This document shows positions 52,749-64,000 of a stretch of 64,000 bases of DNA, one piece after another. The notes under the pieces were generated by a model that saw only the letters and a list, made by a program, of their open reading frames with translations, made no database searches and was not told the DNA's origin. Location: NCBI GenBank assembly GCA_964030785.1, contig CAXIQD010000006.1, positions 102,201-166,200 of the forward strand, given 5' to 3'. The translations under genes and the position numbers were made by a program. How positions within the stretch are numbered: the first letter of the stretch is position 1; the number at the start of each line of letters is the position of its first letter. This DNA is from Siderastrea siderea. Taxonomy: Eukaryota > Cnidaria > Anthozoa > Scleractinia > Rhizangiidae.

Positions 52749-55700
52749 TTACTGAAAACGTGGGTTTTGTCTTCGTGGTCGCTTGACGCCGAGGTCAGGA
52801 ATGTCGTCCCAGTACGACAAATTAGCTCTCTCTGTGGCTACAGACTGTCAAAAAAGATAACCGGGAAAACAGGCATTAATAACACGTGCCCAACACCGTG
52901 TAACAAAGAATACAGCTGACTGTTAACTTACCAGGCGTTGTTGTACTTGTAGCGGCAGCTCTTCGCTTGCTTTGTACACGTCCTCCCGCCGGACATTCAA
53001 CCAAGAGTCATCCTCAAATTCAATCTGAACACAAAACGTTATTTTAGACACACAAAATACTCCTTATCGGAAAGTCTACAGGTTGTGCAAGCGCTTTGCA
53101 GCATCCCTGTTTAATCTGTTATGCAGCGTTCAGTGAAGGTTAAGAATGTAATACTCAAGGTAGAGAGGTGGACACTTTGGACTTGCCATCAAAATGTGCT
53201 TGGTCTCATTGCTTGGTTAGATTTGTTCCAGGAATGGGATGAAGAAGTATACCGTAAGGTCAAGGGCGAACTTGAGAGATAATAAAACTGCTATTTGCCG
53301 AGGTCACAAGACCGAAATCCGGTTCTCTGATTGGCGTGTTTCCACATTTCAGTTCCTTACCACTAACATAAATAGAAACATGGGGCCTCCCTACATACCC
53401 GAGAGTTACGGTCATGCGACTACAATGAGTCTTCTTTATTGAATACTTAAACGGAAAAGGAAAGATGTCCCTAAGTGTGTGTGTGTGTGTGTGGGGGGGG
53501 GGGGGGGGAGTTAAATCTTCCGCCCACTTTTCTCCCGAGCTCTCTCCCCCCGTCCTCCTCCCATTGTGTACCTGATAAGTAACACTTATCCTTCGTCCAG
53601 TTACTCTGGCTGTAAACAGATCGTCTTCGCTGTCTCCCCATTTGACTTGCACCACACTTCCTACGGGAATATCGCCCCTCGTGTCATCGTGACTCTGCAA
53701 TGATTAAATAACGAATTAGATTTGAATCACTTCATCGCCTCTGATCACAAAAGCTCTGAAGTGTAAATGTAGAATAGAATGGAAATGGAAACAAGGAGTA
53801 TAAACCTAGTGTAAGCAACGTTTCTAAGGAAACAAACCAACCTTCAGATTGAACTGAGGTGTCAAGGGTTTGCCACTACCGCGCCTTGACGTATGTCTAT
53901 TAAATCGAAGAATAACTTACTACAATGTCACTTGGCGGCAAGTTATCACAGAAGGATCCATCATTGAATGACACCACATAAAATTCCTCTGAAGAGGTGT
54001 CCTGCACCACTCCACGGTAATATCTGAAACAGAAACAAAAACACATGCACTTACGTAGTCACCTGGAACAAGAGAGGATAAGAGAGGATATCCTCTCTTG
54101 CCTGGAACTAACCCTGCTCCCCCTTCCCCCCTCCTCCCCCCCTTCCCTGGCGCGAAACGTGCGGTTTATCTCGTGGGATTTCAAATGTAGTCTTCCTAAG
54201 CGCGCAGAAACTGGAGTCGAGACATTGGTCTAGACTTCAGTTTCCAGTGCGCTTGGGACGATTTATAACATTTGAAAGTGCACGGAAAAACCGTCTTTGC
54301 TCTGATGTAGATCTCCTCCAAAACGGTTACGAGGACACGGAAACACTAGTGAAACAAGCTCTTTTTATCAAACGATCATGACTTTAGTTATAAAGCACTT
54401 TGATCAAACTTAGGTATTGTAATCAATTTGCTTGTTTGTAAGTAGTGTGTTGTATTGTAATCAATTTGTTTGTTTGTAAACAAAGTGTGTTGTTAAAAAA
54501 AGGGTTCCCTTTGATCGTCGTTGTTAATCATCGCGTGTATCACTGGCTTTACGTAGTAGCTTCTGGCTTAGGTCATCTTTGCGTACCACGTCATATCTGT
54601 CATATGTTCACGTTTAGAAAAAAGTGGTGGCAATCTAACCAAAACCTCTTTAGCATCATAATAATGTTCTGTTACCTTCCATTCTTATGCTTGGCGATGA
54701 CAGATTCTCCAGAATGGATCATGGAAAAGTCCCTCTGTTTTCCCTGTAAAGATGTACGATAAAGACCGATAAACACAAAAACTTGCCCAATTTGTCCATT
54801 TTATTCGTGGACGTAGAAATTGAAACCTCTTAGTACAAAGTAATACTGGGTACCACAGGAAAGTTTACCAAGTTTTCTTCTCGCTGGTGGTATTTGACTC
54901 ATGTCGATTCCTTCCCTAAGGTCCCCCCTCGCCCAAATTGGTTTTTTTAAAAATATTTTTTAAATCTTTTTTCTTTTTAATTGCCCTTCCGTTTAGGACC
55001 CCCTCCCTCCGGCCCGACGTAGGGACAATTCAGCTCATGCTAGGGAGGGTGCCCCTACCATGTTCGAACTTCGCAAGTAGAATGACGGTATCTTCAACTC
55101 TAGTAGGAAAGTACTGCTCAGTAACATTAATTTTTAAGGTCGCAGACTTAAAAATTAAAACCACATACAAAACACAGGGGGGTTAGATTCCCCTCCTTTT
55201 TTTCCTGTCCATTTTCTCCCTCACCCTTCCCCCAACTACATCGACTACGCAGGATACAGCCTTAAGTTAAAAAAAAAATACACTTACTTTGAACCTTGTT
55301 CTCTGATGTCTCTCGCAGTAGGTTTCAGTGGGCTGAGGCCAATCACTCGGCTCCAGGCCGAAGCCGGCCAAAACAAAGCAGGTCACGTGGAACGAAACTG
55401 CGCACTTTCCTGCGCAACACTGTACGCAAGCGCCGTTATCCTTTCCGCTGGCCACCGAATTTTCTCGACAGTAGAAACACTTCTGTGTATAAAAAGAACA
55501 TGGCGCAAGTCAAAAGATTAGGAAGGAGTAAATAAGAAAACAACGTTGATGTGTTACTTACAAGTTTTCTTCTCGCTTGCGGTATTTGACCCATGTCGAT
55601 TCCTTCCCTAAGGTGTACATCTACGAAGAACACCTCGGGCATTGCCACAGCACAACCAATATGAACCCATCTACAAGAATAAACAGGCACACCAATCACA

Positions 55701-58700
55701 TACGCACACAATTCATCAACAGCGCAAGAAACTGACCAGAGAGAGACCAACCTGTTATCTGTAGACTTCTTGAGAGCACCGCCACCCAGTCTACACAGGC
55801 AGCAATACTGGAACACAAAAAATACACAGCGCGATAGGTAAAAAGTGAAAGTAAGATGCGTTTGTTTGGAAATTGCTTTTGAGTGGCTTACTATTGAGCG
55901 CAAAAAGTAATTTACGTCTGCTTGGGTTTTACTTTCAATGGATACGTTTTCTTTCCACGCAACTTGCTTGCACTTGTTTTCCCTCGCTTGGCACCAGTTC
56001 TGATTGGCTCGTTTTGTTGATGTAATTACTTAATTGGTTTTGGTTCTAGAGAGACTCGAGTTAAAACCCGTTTATGTCTCTTCCTTCGAAAAGCACTCTA
56101 CAAATTATCTCTTAGTGAGCAAAAGAAATTGCTGTTGCCTCCAACTCAGTCGCTGTTGATGGTAGAAATAGAACTTACACTTTTTTCAACATCCATCTGA
56201 TCCTCTTGTGAACATCTCTGACATTTCCACTGACCATCACTTGGGGCGTCGCTTGCCCCATAACAACCTGAGAAGAATAAAACCACTGAATCTGCTTCAC
56301 GAAGCTCAGAAGATCTTGGTTTCTTTAGCAGCGAGCGCGTCATGCGGGGCACACAAAATTTCGCCAAAAACGTTAATGTTCCTTTTACAAAGCGGTTCGA
56401 TATTTGAATCGCTTTCATGTGGATTATGATCAGTAAATTTCATTTTGCAGTCGTTTTACTGAAAACTTGATTAGAACTCTCTTGTCCAAGGAACCTATGC
56501 GAAGGCAGGGACCAGGCCTCAAAGCACCGACCTTCAGATCTGAAGTCCAACGCGCTAACCACTACACCACCGCGCCCCCACCTTTACCTTACGAAACTTA
56601 AGGGCGGTGCCTCCTTTTGTTACTGCGTATACGTTCTGCGCATCTCGGGTATTCGGGTTTCTTAAGGAATTTGCCCAATAATACAACAATATTTTTGCGC
56701 GGTTTAAGACTACATGGAAAAAGCAGATCTTAGCAACAGCTACCAGAATCCAAAAAGAAAATTGGGGTAGCCAGGCATTTCTCAGAGATAATTGAGCTTA
56801 AATTTGGCAAGAAATTGCCATACATCTTTGTATTTTAACCCTTTTTCAGAATTATGGTTGCTTAATTATCTCTGAAAAATGCGTGGTTACCCACATTTTT
56901 CTTTATGGATTTCAATAAACCTTGCTAAGATCTACTTTTTCCCCATAGTCTTAACCTTTGCAAAAATACACCTGCATTAGGAGGCACCGTCCTTAAGTAG
57001 AAGAATTTCCACTCACTTGCATGAACTAGCAGTAAACAAGATTCACATCGCAGCAAAGGACTCGCCGTATCTGTAGTGAGCTTGTGGTCAAGCCACGAGC
57101 TCATACTCTCAGGGGAGGAGTCATCTGACATGAAGCAGATCTCAGGTACCCTGGGAACAGACTTTGCGCCAGTTACGTCAGCAGTATGCGCGGTTAAATT
57201 GCTCTTCGGACTGTGGAGATTTTCTCGAAGATTTGTAAGCAGATCACTCTGAGGTGGACCCTAGAATGCAGTTTGCAAGAAATAACGATGATTAACAACT
57301 CCATTGGTTCAAATAAATTAAATTACTACACAGGATCAGAAAACGAAGAGGATAACTAAGACCCCGTTCACGCATGTACGTTTTCAATCGTTTAAATTTG
57401 AAAACGGAAAATGTCTTACGATTAGGCCTTCCGTCATTACTTAACGACCGAAGATGCTTCCAATGCTGAGATTTTCAAAACCATTGCCCAATGTGGAGAA
57501 TTTTTAAAACGAAAATTTATTGTTCAGGTGTGGACGGCAAAGACGAACCTCAAGGTTCCTACACACGGTCAACGATAAAAAAGGTACATGACAACGATAA
57601 AAACAACAATATTAATATGGTTGGCCAGGGTTGTCTTCAACTTTTCAAGTAGCTGGCAAAAATTTCTAAGTAGCTGGATACTGATTATCAAGCACTGAAG
57701 GTGATCCCTCCTAGGGGGGGTCTGGGGGCATGCCCCCCAGGAAATTTTTACATTTTAAGTCCCCAGAAATGGAATTTCCTTGATTCTGAGCACAATTTTC
57801 CAATAATGTCAGTTCCAAAAGTAATCATAACTTTTCAATTTTATTTGTATGAATTCATGCCTTCAGTGGCTTTCTACATGTAATTCCCAGAACTCAACGT
57901 ACTGAACTAATAATCGTGTGTTTGTGCCAAGCAGACTATTTTTTAGTCAATAAACTGCAATGGGAAATAAGTTATATTTTCAGATATCTGCGCCAGTAAA
58001 GGAACAAATAATTTGTCTTTAAAAATACATATATATCACGGAAGTAGCCGGTTAATTCCGCCGGCTGCCGGCTGTTAGGGACAACCCTGGTTGGGACAGT
58101 AGTATCAGTCCGTCTGACGGAGTACGAGAGCATCACTTTAGATGGAAAATTCACTTAAAAAACTTTTTTAAGGAAGCATGTTATCACGACTTCCTACATT
58201 TCAATCTCTGGCCAAGAGCCCTTTGGCTAAAAGCTTGGATCTCATGTTCACTTACCTCTGACTTTGAAAAGAAGCTGCACACTGAACAGTGAGGCTCCAG
58301 CTGTGAGGTGATGATATTGAAAGCTTGCTCCAGCTCAAAATTAGGTAGCTGATTCTGCCACAGTCCGTCAAGAATACTACTTAGGATTCTATTTGATGTG
58401 CTTCTCTTGGGCTGAAGATGTTTACGACCTGAAAATTCAAAGTATCTGCTTGTGACTAGCTAGCAACAGAGTCAAGTAAGATCAATACCCAGATAAATTG
58501 TGACGCTCTTTTATGTGCTGGCTGAAGCAAAAAGCAACAGCTCGCGTATGTACGTTTTCATCATTGGAAGGCCAAACTGTATCTGCTATTTGTTCTCAAC
58601 AATCTCCATTTCGGAAGGAGTTTTCAAAATCTCCAATTTCGTTTTGGTTCACTTTCGTCTGGATAGAAGACCTAACCGAAACAAAAAAAATATTCGCTTA

Positions 58701-58993
58701 CAAATGTTAGTGGGATATTTTGAATGAGTATATACCAAACCAGTGGATACTGTTTTTCACGTGCTCTGATTGGCTTCGTCCATTTTCTAAACAACTCTCC
58801 CAATTACTTTGTAAAACAGTCGTAGTTACATGGATTTAAAAAACTTCACCAATTAAATCAAGACGCAAAACCTTTTTCTTTCTTGTTTTCCTTCATTTTC
58901 TTTCGTCTTCCTGCGCTGCTCGGCACTGTGAAGGACTTTGTAACTATCGGCTGTCGCTTGCTAGCTGCTGACTTTCGTGGTCCTAAAGACTTC
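52749..58993 (-). CDS. KDM4: KDM4/JMJD2-type histone lysine demethylase, C-terminal part (5' end not in window or not found)
   Basis: Twelve exons on the minus strand: 58993-58872, 58428-58256, 57260-57017, 56267-56179, 55807-55752, 55670-55562, 55482-55288, 54743-54676, 54023-53921, 53694-53572, 53024-52932 and 52844-52749; all GT-AG, phases agree, about 490 aa to a TAA. Basic linker; LWQNQLPNFELEQAF, then EPHCSVC starting the PHD region; SCLLLVHASCYGASD and WKCQRC; CCLCRLGGGALKKSTDNRWV; extended PHD KCFYC and CAVSFHVTCFVLAGFGLEP with CERHQ; double Tudor with ESVIAKHKNGRYYRGVVQ, VVSFNDGSFCDNLPP, VGSVVQVKWGDSED and IEFEDDSWLNVRREDVYKA. All align with human KDM4A-C. In the family this half reads H3K4me3/H4K20me3, and JmjN/JmjC removes H3K9/K36 methyl groups. 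No JmjC exon was found between 58994 and 64000. The first listed exon needs two nt from an upstream exon, so the gene continues upstream. Confidence 0.93.
54178..54280. repeat. Imperfect foldback (KDM4 intron)
   Basis: TTTCAAATGTAGTC, AAGCGCGCAG and AAACTGGAGTC on the left are roughly inverted on the right (GACTTCAGTTTCCAGTGCGCTT, with ACATTTGAAAG). Confidence 0.55.
56520..56579 (-). repeat. tRNA-like SINE relic (KDM4 intron)
   Basis: On the minus strand GGGGGCGCGGTGGTGTAGTGG, then TTAGCGCGTTGGACTTCAGA. The A box TGGTGTAGTGG fits TRGYNNARNNG, but the B-box position reads GGTGCTTTGAGGCC and the T arm is lost, so it is a relic and not a tRNA gene. Confidence 0.6.
56602..56992. mobile_element. 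TTAA-flanked foldback MITE beside a KDM4 exon
   Basis: TTAA (56598-56601) then GGGCGGTGCCTCC; the right end GGAGGCACCGTCC then TTAA (56993-56996). Inner arms also pair (TTTAAGACTA, AAAGCAGATCTTAGCAA, CAGAGATAATT and their inverted counterparts). It ends about 20 bp from the splice donor of exon 57260-57017. The GGG terminus suggests Kolobok-like. Confidence 0.75.
57626..58089. mobile_element. hAT-like MITE with CAGGGTTGTC termini (KDM4 intron)
   Basis: CAGGGTTGTCTTCAA at the left; TTAGGGACAACCCTG at the right. Inside are AAGTAGCTGG words and a CCGGCTGCCGGC near the right end, as in the element at 4887-5289. Flanks share GTTGG. Non-coding. Confidence 0.65.
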
Positions 58994-59994
58994 CTGCAAT
59001 AATCAACAGATATCTTTATTAGAGAGATTTTTCATTGCGTGTCAAAAGAAATTCTAGTTTGTCTTGCTGATGAGACGCTCTGTGACTGGTCAAAAAATTC
59101 GCACCATGCACTTTCTCAACCAGTTGCAAGTAAAACCAAGACCCAAATCCTAACTCACTCGCACCCAATTTTCCACGCTTGATGTCATCGTATTTACTTC
59201 GAGATTTGATCGTCCCTGGGTTTTTTTTCCCGATAGTTGACCAGAGTGATTACCGGTACTTTGGCTTGGTTTGATGAACGTCAACTTCAAAGTATTCTAT
59301 TTGATTATCCGACTTTCCACGGGAGTTAAAGTTCTATCTTCGCGAGGATGGTAATCTTTGGGCCACCATTTCATTTTCTTCAGATAGTGAAATTTTGGGT
59401 CACATATTCATATGGTAACGGGATCAACACCAGGTACTTAGGATCAGGAAAAATGTCACGGGAAATAAGACGATGATCTTCGGATCTCGGCTGACTAGCC
59501 ACGACAATCCCCGGGATCAAGATGCGCCTTTTTTTGAACGGAACTGCTATCAGGCTGTGCAAATTTTTTTGTGGGGTTCAGGGTCAAGATTTGCCTAACC
59601 TGTTAAGGGCTCTGAGATAGTAGGGACGGCGAACACTCTTCAGCCCCCCACTATTTCGGGGCCTAGAATAGCCTAACATTTGCCATGGTCTCGGTTTCAA
59701 GGATTGGAAAAATGGAATCAGTTTTTCGCGCTCGTTTTGTCGTTCGCTCTTCCTACCATCTCGGAGCCTGGCACAGGCGAAGATTTGCCATGCTCTCGGT
59801 ATCAAGGATTGGATGAAAAAAAAAACTAGTTTAGACTCTAGCCTGTGGTGTGTTTTTCACATAAAATACTTGAGGCCTGGCGCACGCTACTGGTGTACAC
59901 GAGCGTAACACCGTGCCTATGCACTAATTTAGGCTTCGGTGAAAGGCACAGCTTTCATGCCAAAGCACAAGAAAAAAACGTCTAGACACAAATC

Positions 59995-60150
59995 GAGGCA
60001 CATTTTAGGCACATTCAAGGCACAGTTAAGACATGTTTTACAGAAAGCTTAGGCACAGTGTAGGCACACTTTAGGCACAACTTAGGCACATTTTAGGCAC
60101 AGCTGAGGCACATTTTAGGCACAGTTTGGCACGTCTGGGGCACATTTTGC
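59995..60150. repeat. Degenerate minisatellite of GGCACATTTTA units
   Basis: About twelve imperfect copies of a 10-14-bp unit containing TTAGGCACA. Although TTAGGC is a nematode telomere word, the spacing is irregular, so this is not telomeric. Confidence 0.8.
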
Positions 60151-60933
60151 CACGTCAAATCAACAGATTAGAATCGTAGTGCTCCACAGTTTGCAGATTT
60201 GATGGAGAATTAAGGTCAGTTAGCGTTTTCTTTTCGCCTGGATTCAGTGCAAGTGTACATGTATTCCTGAAGTCACGTACCCGACATCGAGGGGTCACTT
60301 TATATTTTGTGGAAGAAGTTTAGCTTATTTTCTCAAAGCCAAGTACCTTCTCATTCAATAGCAGTTGATTCTGAATAAAAAATAAAACCAGGCGCATCTT
60401 ATAACACGTTTTTCTCTTTGAAAAGTCATTTTGATTTTCGTAACAGGTTCGCAGAGTTTGCTTTTATTTATTATTATTTATTGTCATGCCTTCCTGGAAA
60501 CGTAAGCGTAAATCTTGGCCTGTTTTCTTCGGCAAAGATGCTGAAAAAAGCGCAAGTCAACGTCGTGAACTTTAAGTAAAGAAACTGAACCTGACTGAAC
60601 CGGGCAACCATATAGTGCGAGCCGCTCCTCTATTGCTCGATCACTCGATATTTTAATCAAGAATAATGTTAAAGGACTTCAAGAAGAAGAAAGATACAAG
60701 GGAACGAATGTTTATGCTGCTTCCGTCGTCTGACTGTGTCTGAATGCTCATCCGTTTTTTTCACCGTGACTTTTGCTGTGTCCTTGGCATCTTTTTACGG
60801 CTCCCTAAAATGTTTGAAAAGATAATGCGATGCTCTTCCTGTAACAATGCAGCAAGGAAATTTTGCAATCAAATGAGGACCAGATATTTCACATACAAAT
60901 CTAGGATATCTGCGGTTTTTCGAAGATTCCGGC

Positions 60934-61071
60934 TTTACCTCGGTGTAAGAACCTGTGAAACTCACGGATGACGTAAAACAAAGGAAACAAAAACATTTTA
61001 AACAATACCGTACAGCAAAACAAAAGCTAACAAACAAAGAAAATCTTGTCAGGTTCTTACACCGAGGTAAA
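60934..61071. repeat. Inverted repeat, 22-bp perfect arms, 94-nt spacer
   Basis: TTTACCTCGGTGTAAGAACC followed by TG at 60934-60955 is exactly complemented at 61050-61071. Confidence 0.85.
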
Positions 61072-61574
61072 CCCAAGATTCCTTTGTGCGTAATCTGGAA
61101 TTGTCAGCGCTCTTATCTCATGCCCGATCTGTAAACACATAAATGCATTCAAGATTGTTGCATAGGCTCTCACGAAAACTATAAAAGATCGTCAAACCAC
61201 CTAGCTATATTGTGATTCGTTATTTCATTCGATGTGGAAGATGAACTTGAAATTCCTTTAGCCGAAGTCATCTAAAATGTTGGTCTTAAATAATTTCTTC
61301 TCGCTAAAATGCCGCCGCGTGCGGGCGTGCAATTATAACGAGGGGTGTCAACTCTAACACTTGCTGTTTGAACAGCACTACACAGTAATGAGGGTCGTCC
61401 CGAAAATCTGGAACAACCTCCTTATTTTGTTATGAAGATCCCACAAAAATAACAAACGATATAAAAAATTATAGTTGGAAAAAGAGACGGAGAAGGAGAC
61501 AAAAGGGAGCTCTGTCTCTCCTCAATATCAACCCGCTTTATCTTTTCATCCGCTTCCACATTTCGCCGATCTTA

Positions 61575-61852
61575 GGGCCCGTTTAAACATGCGATTTTTT
61601 GTGCAATTTTTGTCGCGCTCGAGCTCGGGATAAGAATTGCAAGTGAGTGTAAACTAGGGGCGATTTGTGTGCGATTTGTCGCCGCGATATGGCAGCGGTT
61701 TCGATTGAAGCAACTTGGCGGCGGTTTGGGGGAAATTGCAGTAAATATTGCACTGGAATCGCAGCGAAATCGCAGGTAGTTTACACGCGACAAAAGTTGC
61801 ATTGGAGAGCGCGACAAAAATTGCACCAAAAATCGCATGTATAAACGGGCCT
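61575..61852. mobile_element. PIF/Harbinger-like MITE with 46-bp inverted termini
   Basis: Left terminus GGGCCCGTTTAAACATGCGA and on to GTCGCGCTC at 61620; the right terminus is its near-exact inverse (two or three mismatches). TTA lies at 61572-61574 and 61853-61855, the 3-bp TWA duplication of PIF/Harbinger. 278 bp, non-coding. Confidence 0.8.
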
Positions 61853-64000
61853 TTACGCAGCTTGCATTTCCTATGTCTCTTCTGGTCGCTTACTCTTAGA
61901 GGTAAGCAGAGGAGACGGCTGAAATTTAGGCCACGTTCCTACTAGAATAGACTGTGGGAAGCTTAAAGAGGAGAGCCAATTGCATTGTGATTACTGACTG
62001 TATTATCAACGACCAGCAGTTCTAAACGATGATGCTGTTGCAAAGTAAAGGCTTTCAGAAAATATGGTTAATCAGATAGCCGCATTGAAAACTAAAATGT
62101 CAGGAATTAGTTTCTAAAGATGCTGTGCTGCTGGTTCGGTGGGTGCGGAAGGTATTTTTTCAAATTGATAACAGCTTCAGTTACAATAAGGTAAATTGGC
62201 CACTGTAAGGAAATTCAAACACTTTTGATCTTTGTCAGTTATTGTAAATCTGTAGCATGCTCAACATAGGCACCAGACAGGAAAATGTAAGCAAAATACA
62301 TGAAATGTCATTTTCTTTTTTCTCCGATTGTTTCAGGGCCTTCAAAATGGATATTAATTTAAATACGATAACACAGGTTGATCTGTTCGGATTCTGTAGC
62401 TAAAACTTTTTTTAAGTCGCAGAGCGTTATACGAAACAAAATCTTATCGGCCGAATTTAATCGAGCTGCTGTTTGCTCTTCAAAAATGCTACCTGACTTA
62501 ATTTCGTATTATATACGACATATTTTATTTGTCCCTCCAAAAACAAAAGGAATTAATTTTCCTATGTTACAAAGGTTAGGGTTTGAGATGACATGCAGGC
62601 AAACATTTTCCCACGATTGAACCCGAATTTGTGAGGCGGTTATTATCTTCCGAACTGGTATTCTAGAGAAATAAAACTGGTTGGATGGCCCTGCCTGACT
62701 CAAGGTCCGGCGTGTGTTTTGTGCACATCTTTTGAGAGACCAAGGCCGAAGACAGAATAAAATTCTTCAGGATGTTTCTTTTCTTTGATCGGGGTCAGGT
62801 GTAAACACCTGTAAGTCGTGAAAACTTGAAGCAAGAGTAGACTTACTTTCGACATTTCTATGCATATATTTTCGTCAAGACTAGCTGAAGCAAATAAACG
62901 GGTCTATTTTTTGCACGCGCTGCTTCTCTTAGACAAAAGGTTGGCATATTTCATAATTTTGGAACTGGAATGAAATCGTGTTTTTCAGTTGGCCTTGTCG
63001 AGACTAAAATAGCAATCGTTCTATTGTCATTTTGACGCTGGTGATAAATAGCATTCAAAGTTTAGTGCTTCGATTCAGTGGGTTGCCTAATTAAAGTATT
63101 TTTCGGATGCAACGTGTACGCCTGGGGGAGGCTCCTCTACTAAAAAAAGGGAAGGAAAATTTTACAAGGTATCCTTAAGAGGGGTCAGCATCTCGTTTTG
63201 TGGGCAAAGGTATGACTCCAGTAGTATTTTCCCGGATTCTACCGTAAAAGGGGCGAAAATAATTCTGGCCATTTCAGATTGTTAGTGCCTCAGTGATTAC
63301 CTAAAAAGAAAAGTGTTCACAAAGAAAAGCCGAGTTCTAGGAGGTATCTCTGTATTGTCTTTGGCAGACAGCTAGGCGACAGCATTTAAATTATCCCTCA
63401 AGGGTAGATTGAAACTATTGTTTAATATTTACTTAAACTTTAAAAATAGCCGGCCCCGATCTAAACCAATTTCAGAGTGGCCAGCCCTGAAATTTCAACG
63501 TTGCTTACAGTAAACAGGGTAAAGAAGGCATATAGCACAGAGAATAATAACTTTTATGTCCTTAAAATGACCCGCCTATGAACAGATTTGTGAGGTACAG
63601 TCATTGTCTTAAGCCGCAGTTTCAGTTAGACCTTGTTTAAATAACCGGCCCATAAAGGTTAAGATTCCTGTATCGTCAGATTAATTCACGAGCGACAGAG
63701 CCGAGTAGAGTATTTGGAGATCCTGTTGTGCACCGTTGATGTGCACAGTTTAACCCAAGTTTACATGTTTGACTGAGTAAAGTCTCGCGTCATTGATTTC
63801 TCAGTACTTAGAAGAGATTTTTCCAAGATCATACAGCGGATATTTTTCGCGGAGCCTGCGGGCAAAGCCCGCCAGCGGAGCTCCATTGCTAAGCAAATTT
63901 GGTAACCTATCGATCCGAAATATTTTGGTTGTGACGTCAACGTACGTCCGTCCGTCCGTACATACTCTGGGGGAGGGGGAGGGAAGTCCCAAGACAACCC

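Larger units (their letters stand above)
58994..64000. other. Upstream of the visible KDM4 exons; no coding exon recognised
   Basis: About 5 kb that should contain an intron or the 5' part of KDM4. I see no JmjN or JmjC coding sequence on the minus strand. Contents: two diverged copies of a TTTGCCATG-CTCTCGGT-type segment (about 59586-59700 and 59740-59820), a degenerate minisatellite (59995-60150), a spaced inverted repeat (60934-61071), a Harbinger-like MITE (61575-61852), a copy of the hairpin word ATAAGGTAAATTGGCCAC (62186) and a (CCGT)n-type run near 63948. Short frames here lack domains. Confidence 0.5.

Noticed and set aside
56520..56579. Candidate tRNA gene on the minus strand
   Set aside because: The A box is good but the T arm and B box are lost; treated as a SINE relic.
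59150..59300. Upstream KDM4 exon ending at a GTGAGT near 59155 (minus strand)
   Set aside because: No frame there ends in the phase needed to join exon 58993-58872, and the residues do not resemble KDM4.
60001..60150. Interstitial telomere made of TTAGGC
   Set aside because: Units are irregular (10-14 bp) and carry CACA; animal telomeres of this group are TTAGGG.

Overview
This is a eukaryotic nuclear window with AT-rich, intron-rich genes, GT-AG splicing and many small DNA transposons. The proteins read like early-branching animal orthologues. Together with a Penelope-like element, a Kolobok-like element and tRNA-derived SINEs, this points to a cnidarian, probably a stony coral. The taxon is inference; no marker in the window fixes the species.

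Layout. 3-545 (+) is the 3' end of an unrecognised gene. 1680-2616 (-) is MRPL55, a mitochondrial ribosomal protein (2 exons). 2887-12299 (+) is CTNS, the lysosomal cystine/H+ exporter (11 exons, 388 aa), head-to-head with MRPL55. 13784-14347 (-) is ARL16, an atypical small GTPase (1 exon), head-to-head with 14525-22937 (+), a PX-BAR sorting nexin of the SNX7/SNX30 group (11 exons, 453 aa). 26949-28253 (+) is an intronless, unrecognised 434-aa protein. 31660-48819 (+) is WDR36/UTP21 of the SSU processome (23 exons, 896 aa). 52749-58993 (-) is the C-terminal half of a KDM4/JMJD2 histone demethylase (12 exons: PHD, extended PHD, double Tudor); its JmjN/JmjC catalytic half is not visible in the window.

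The six identified genes are ordinary housekeeping or regulatory genes and do not form a functional cluster. The short promoter intervals between MRPL55 and CTNS (270 bp) and between ARL16 and SNX (177 bp) suggest shared bidirectional promoters.

The most unusual content lies in introns and intergenic DNA. WDR36 intron 7 holds a Penelope-like GIY-YIG endonuclease relic followed by a minimal hammerhead ribozyme, and the relic is split by a SINE-pair insertion with an exact 11-bp target duplication. WDR36 intron 12 holds a LINE relic split by a TTAA-flanked Kolobok-like transposon. Several TTAA-flanked MITE families recur. CTNS has a 26-nt microexon that completes the first PQ loop, and introns cut both PQ loops at the same codon. 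I joined exons by eye from splice signals, reading phase and remembered family sequences; no database search was run.
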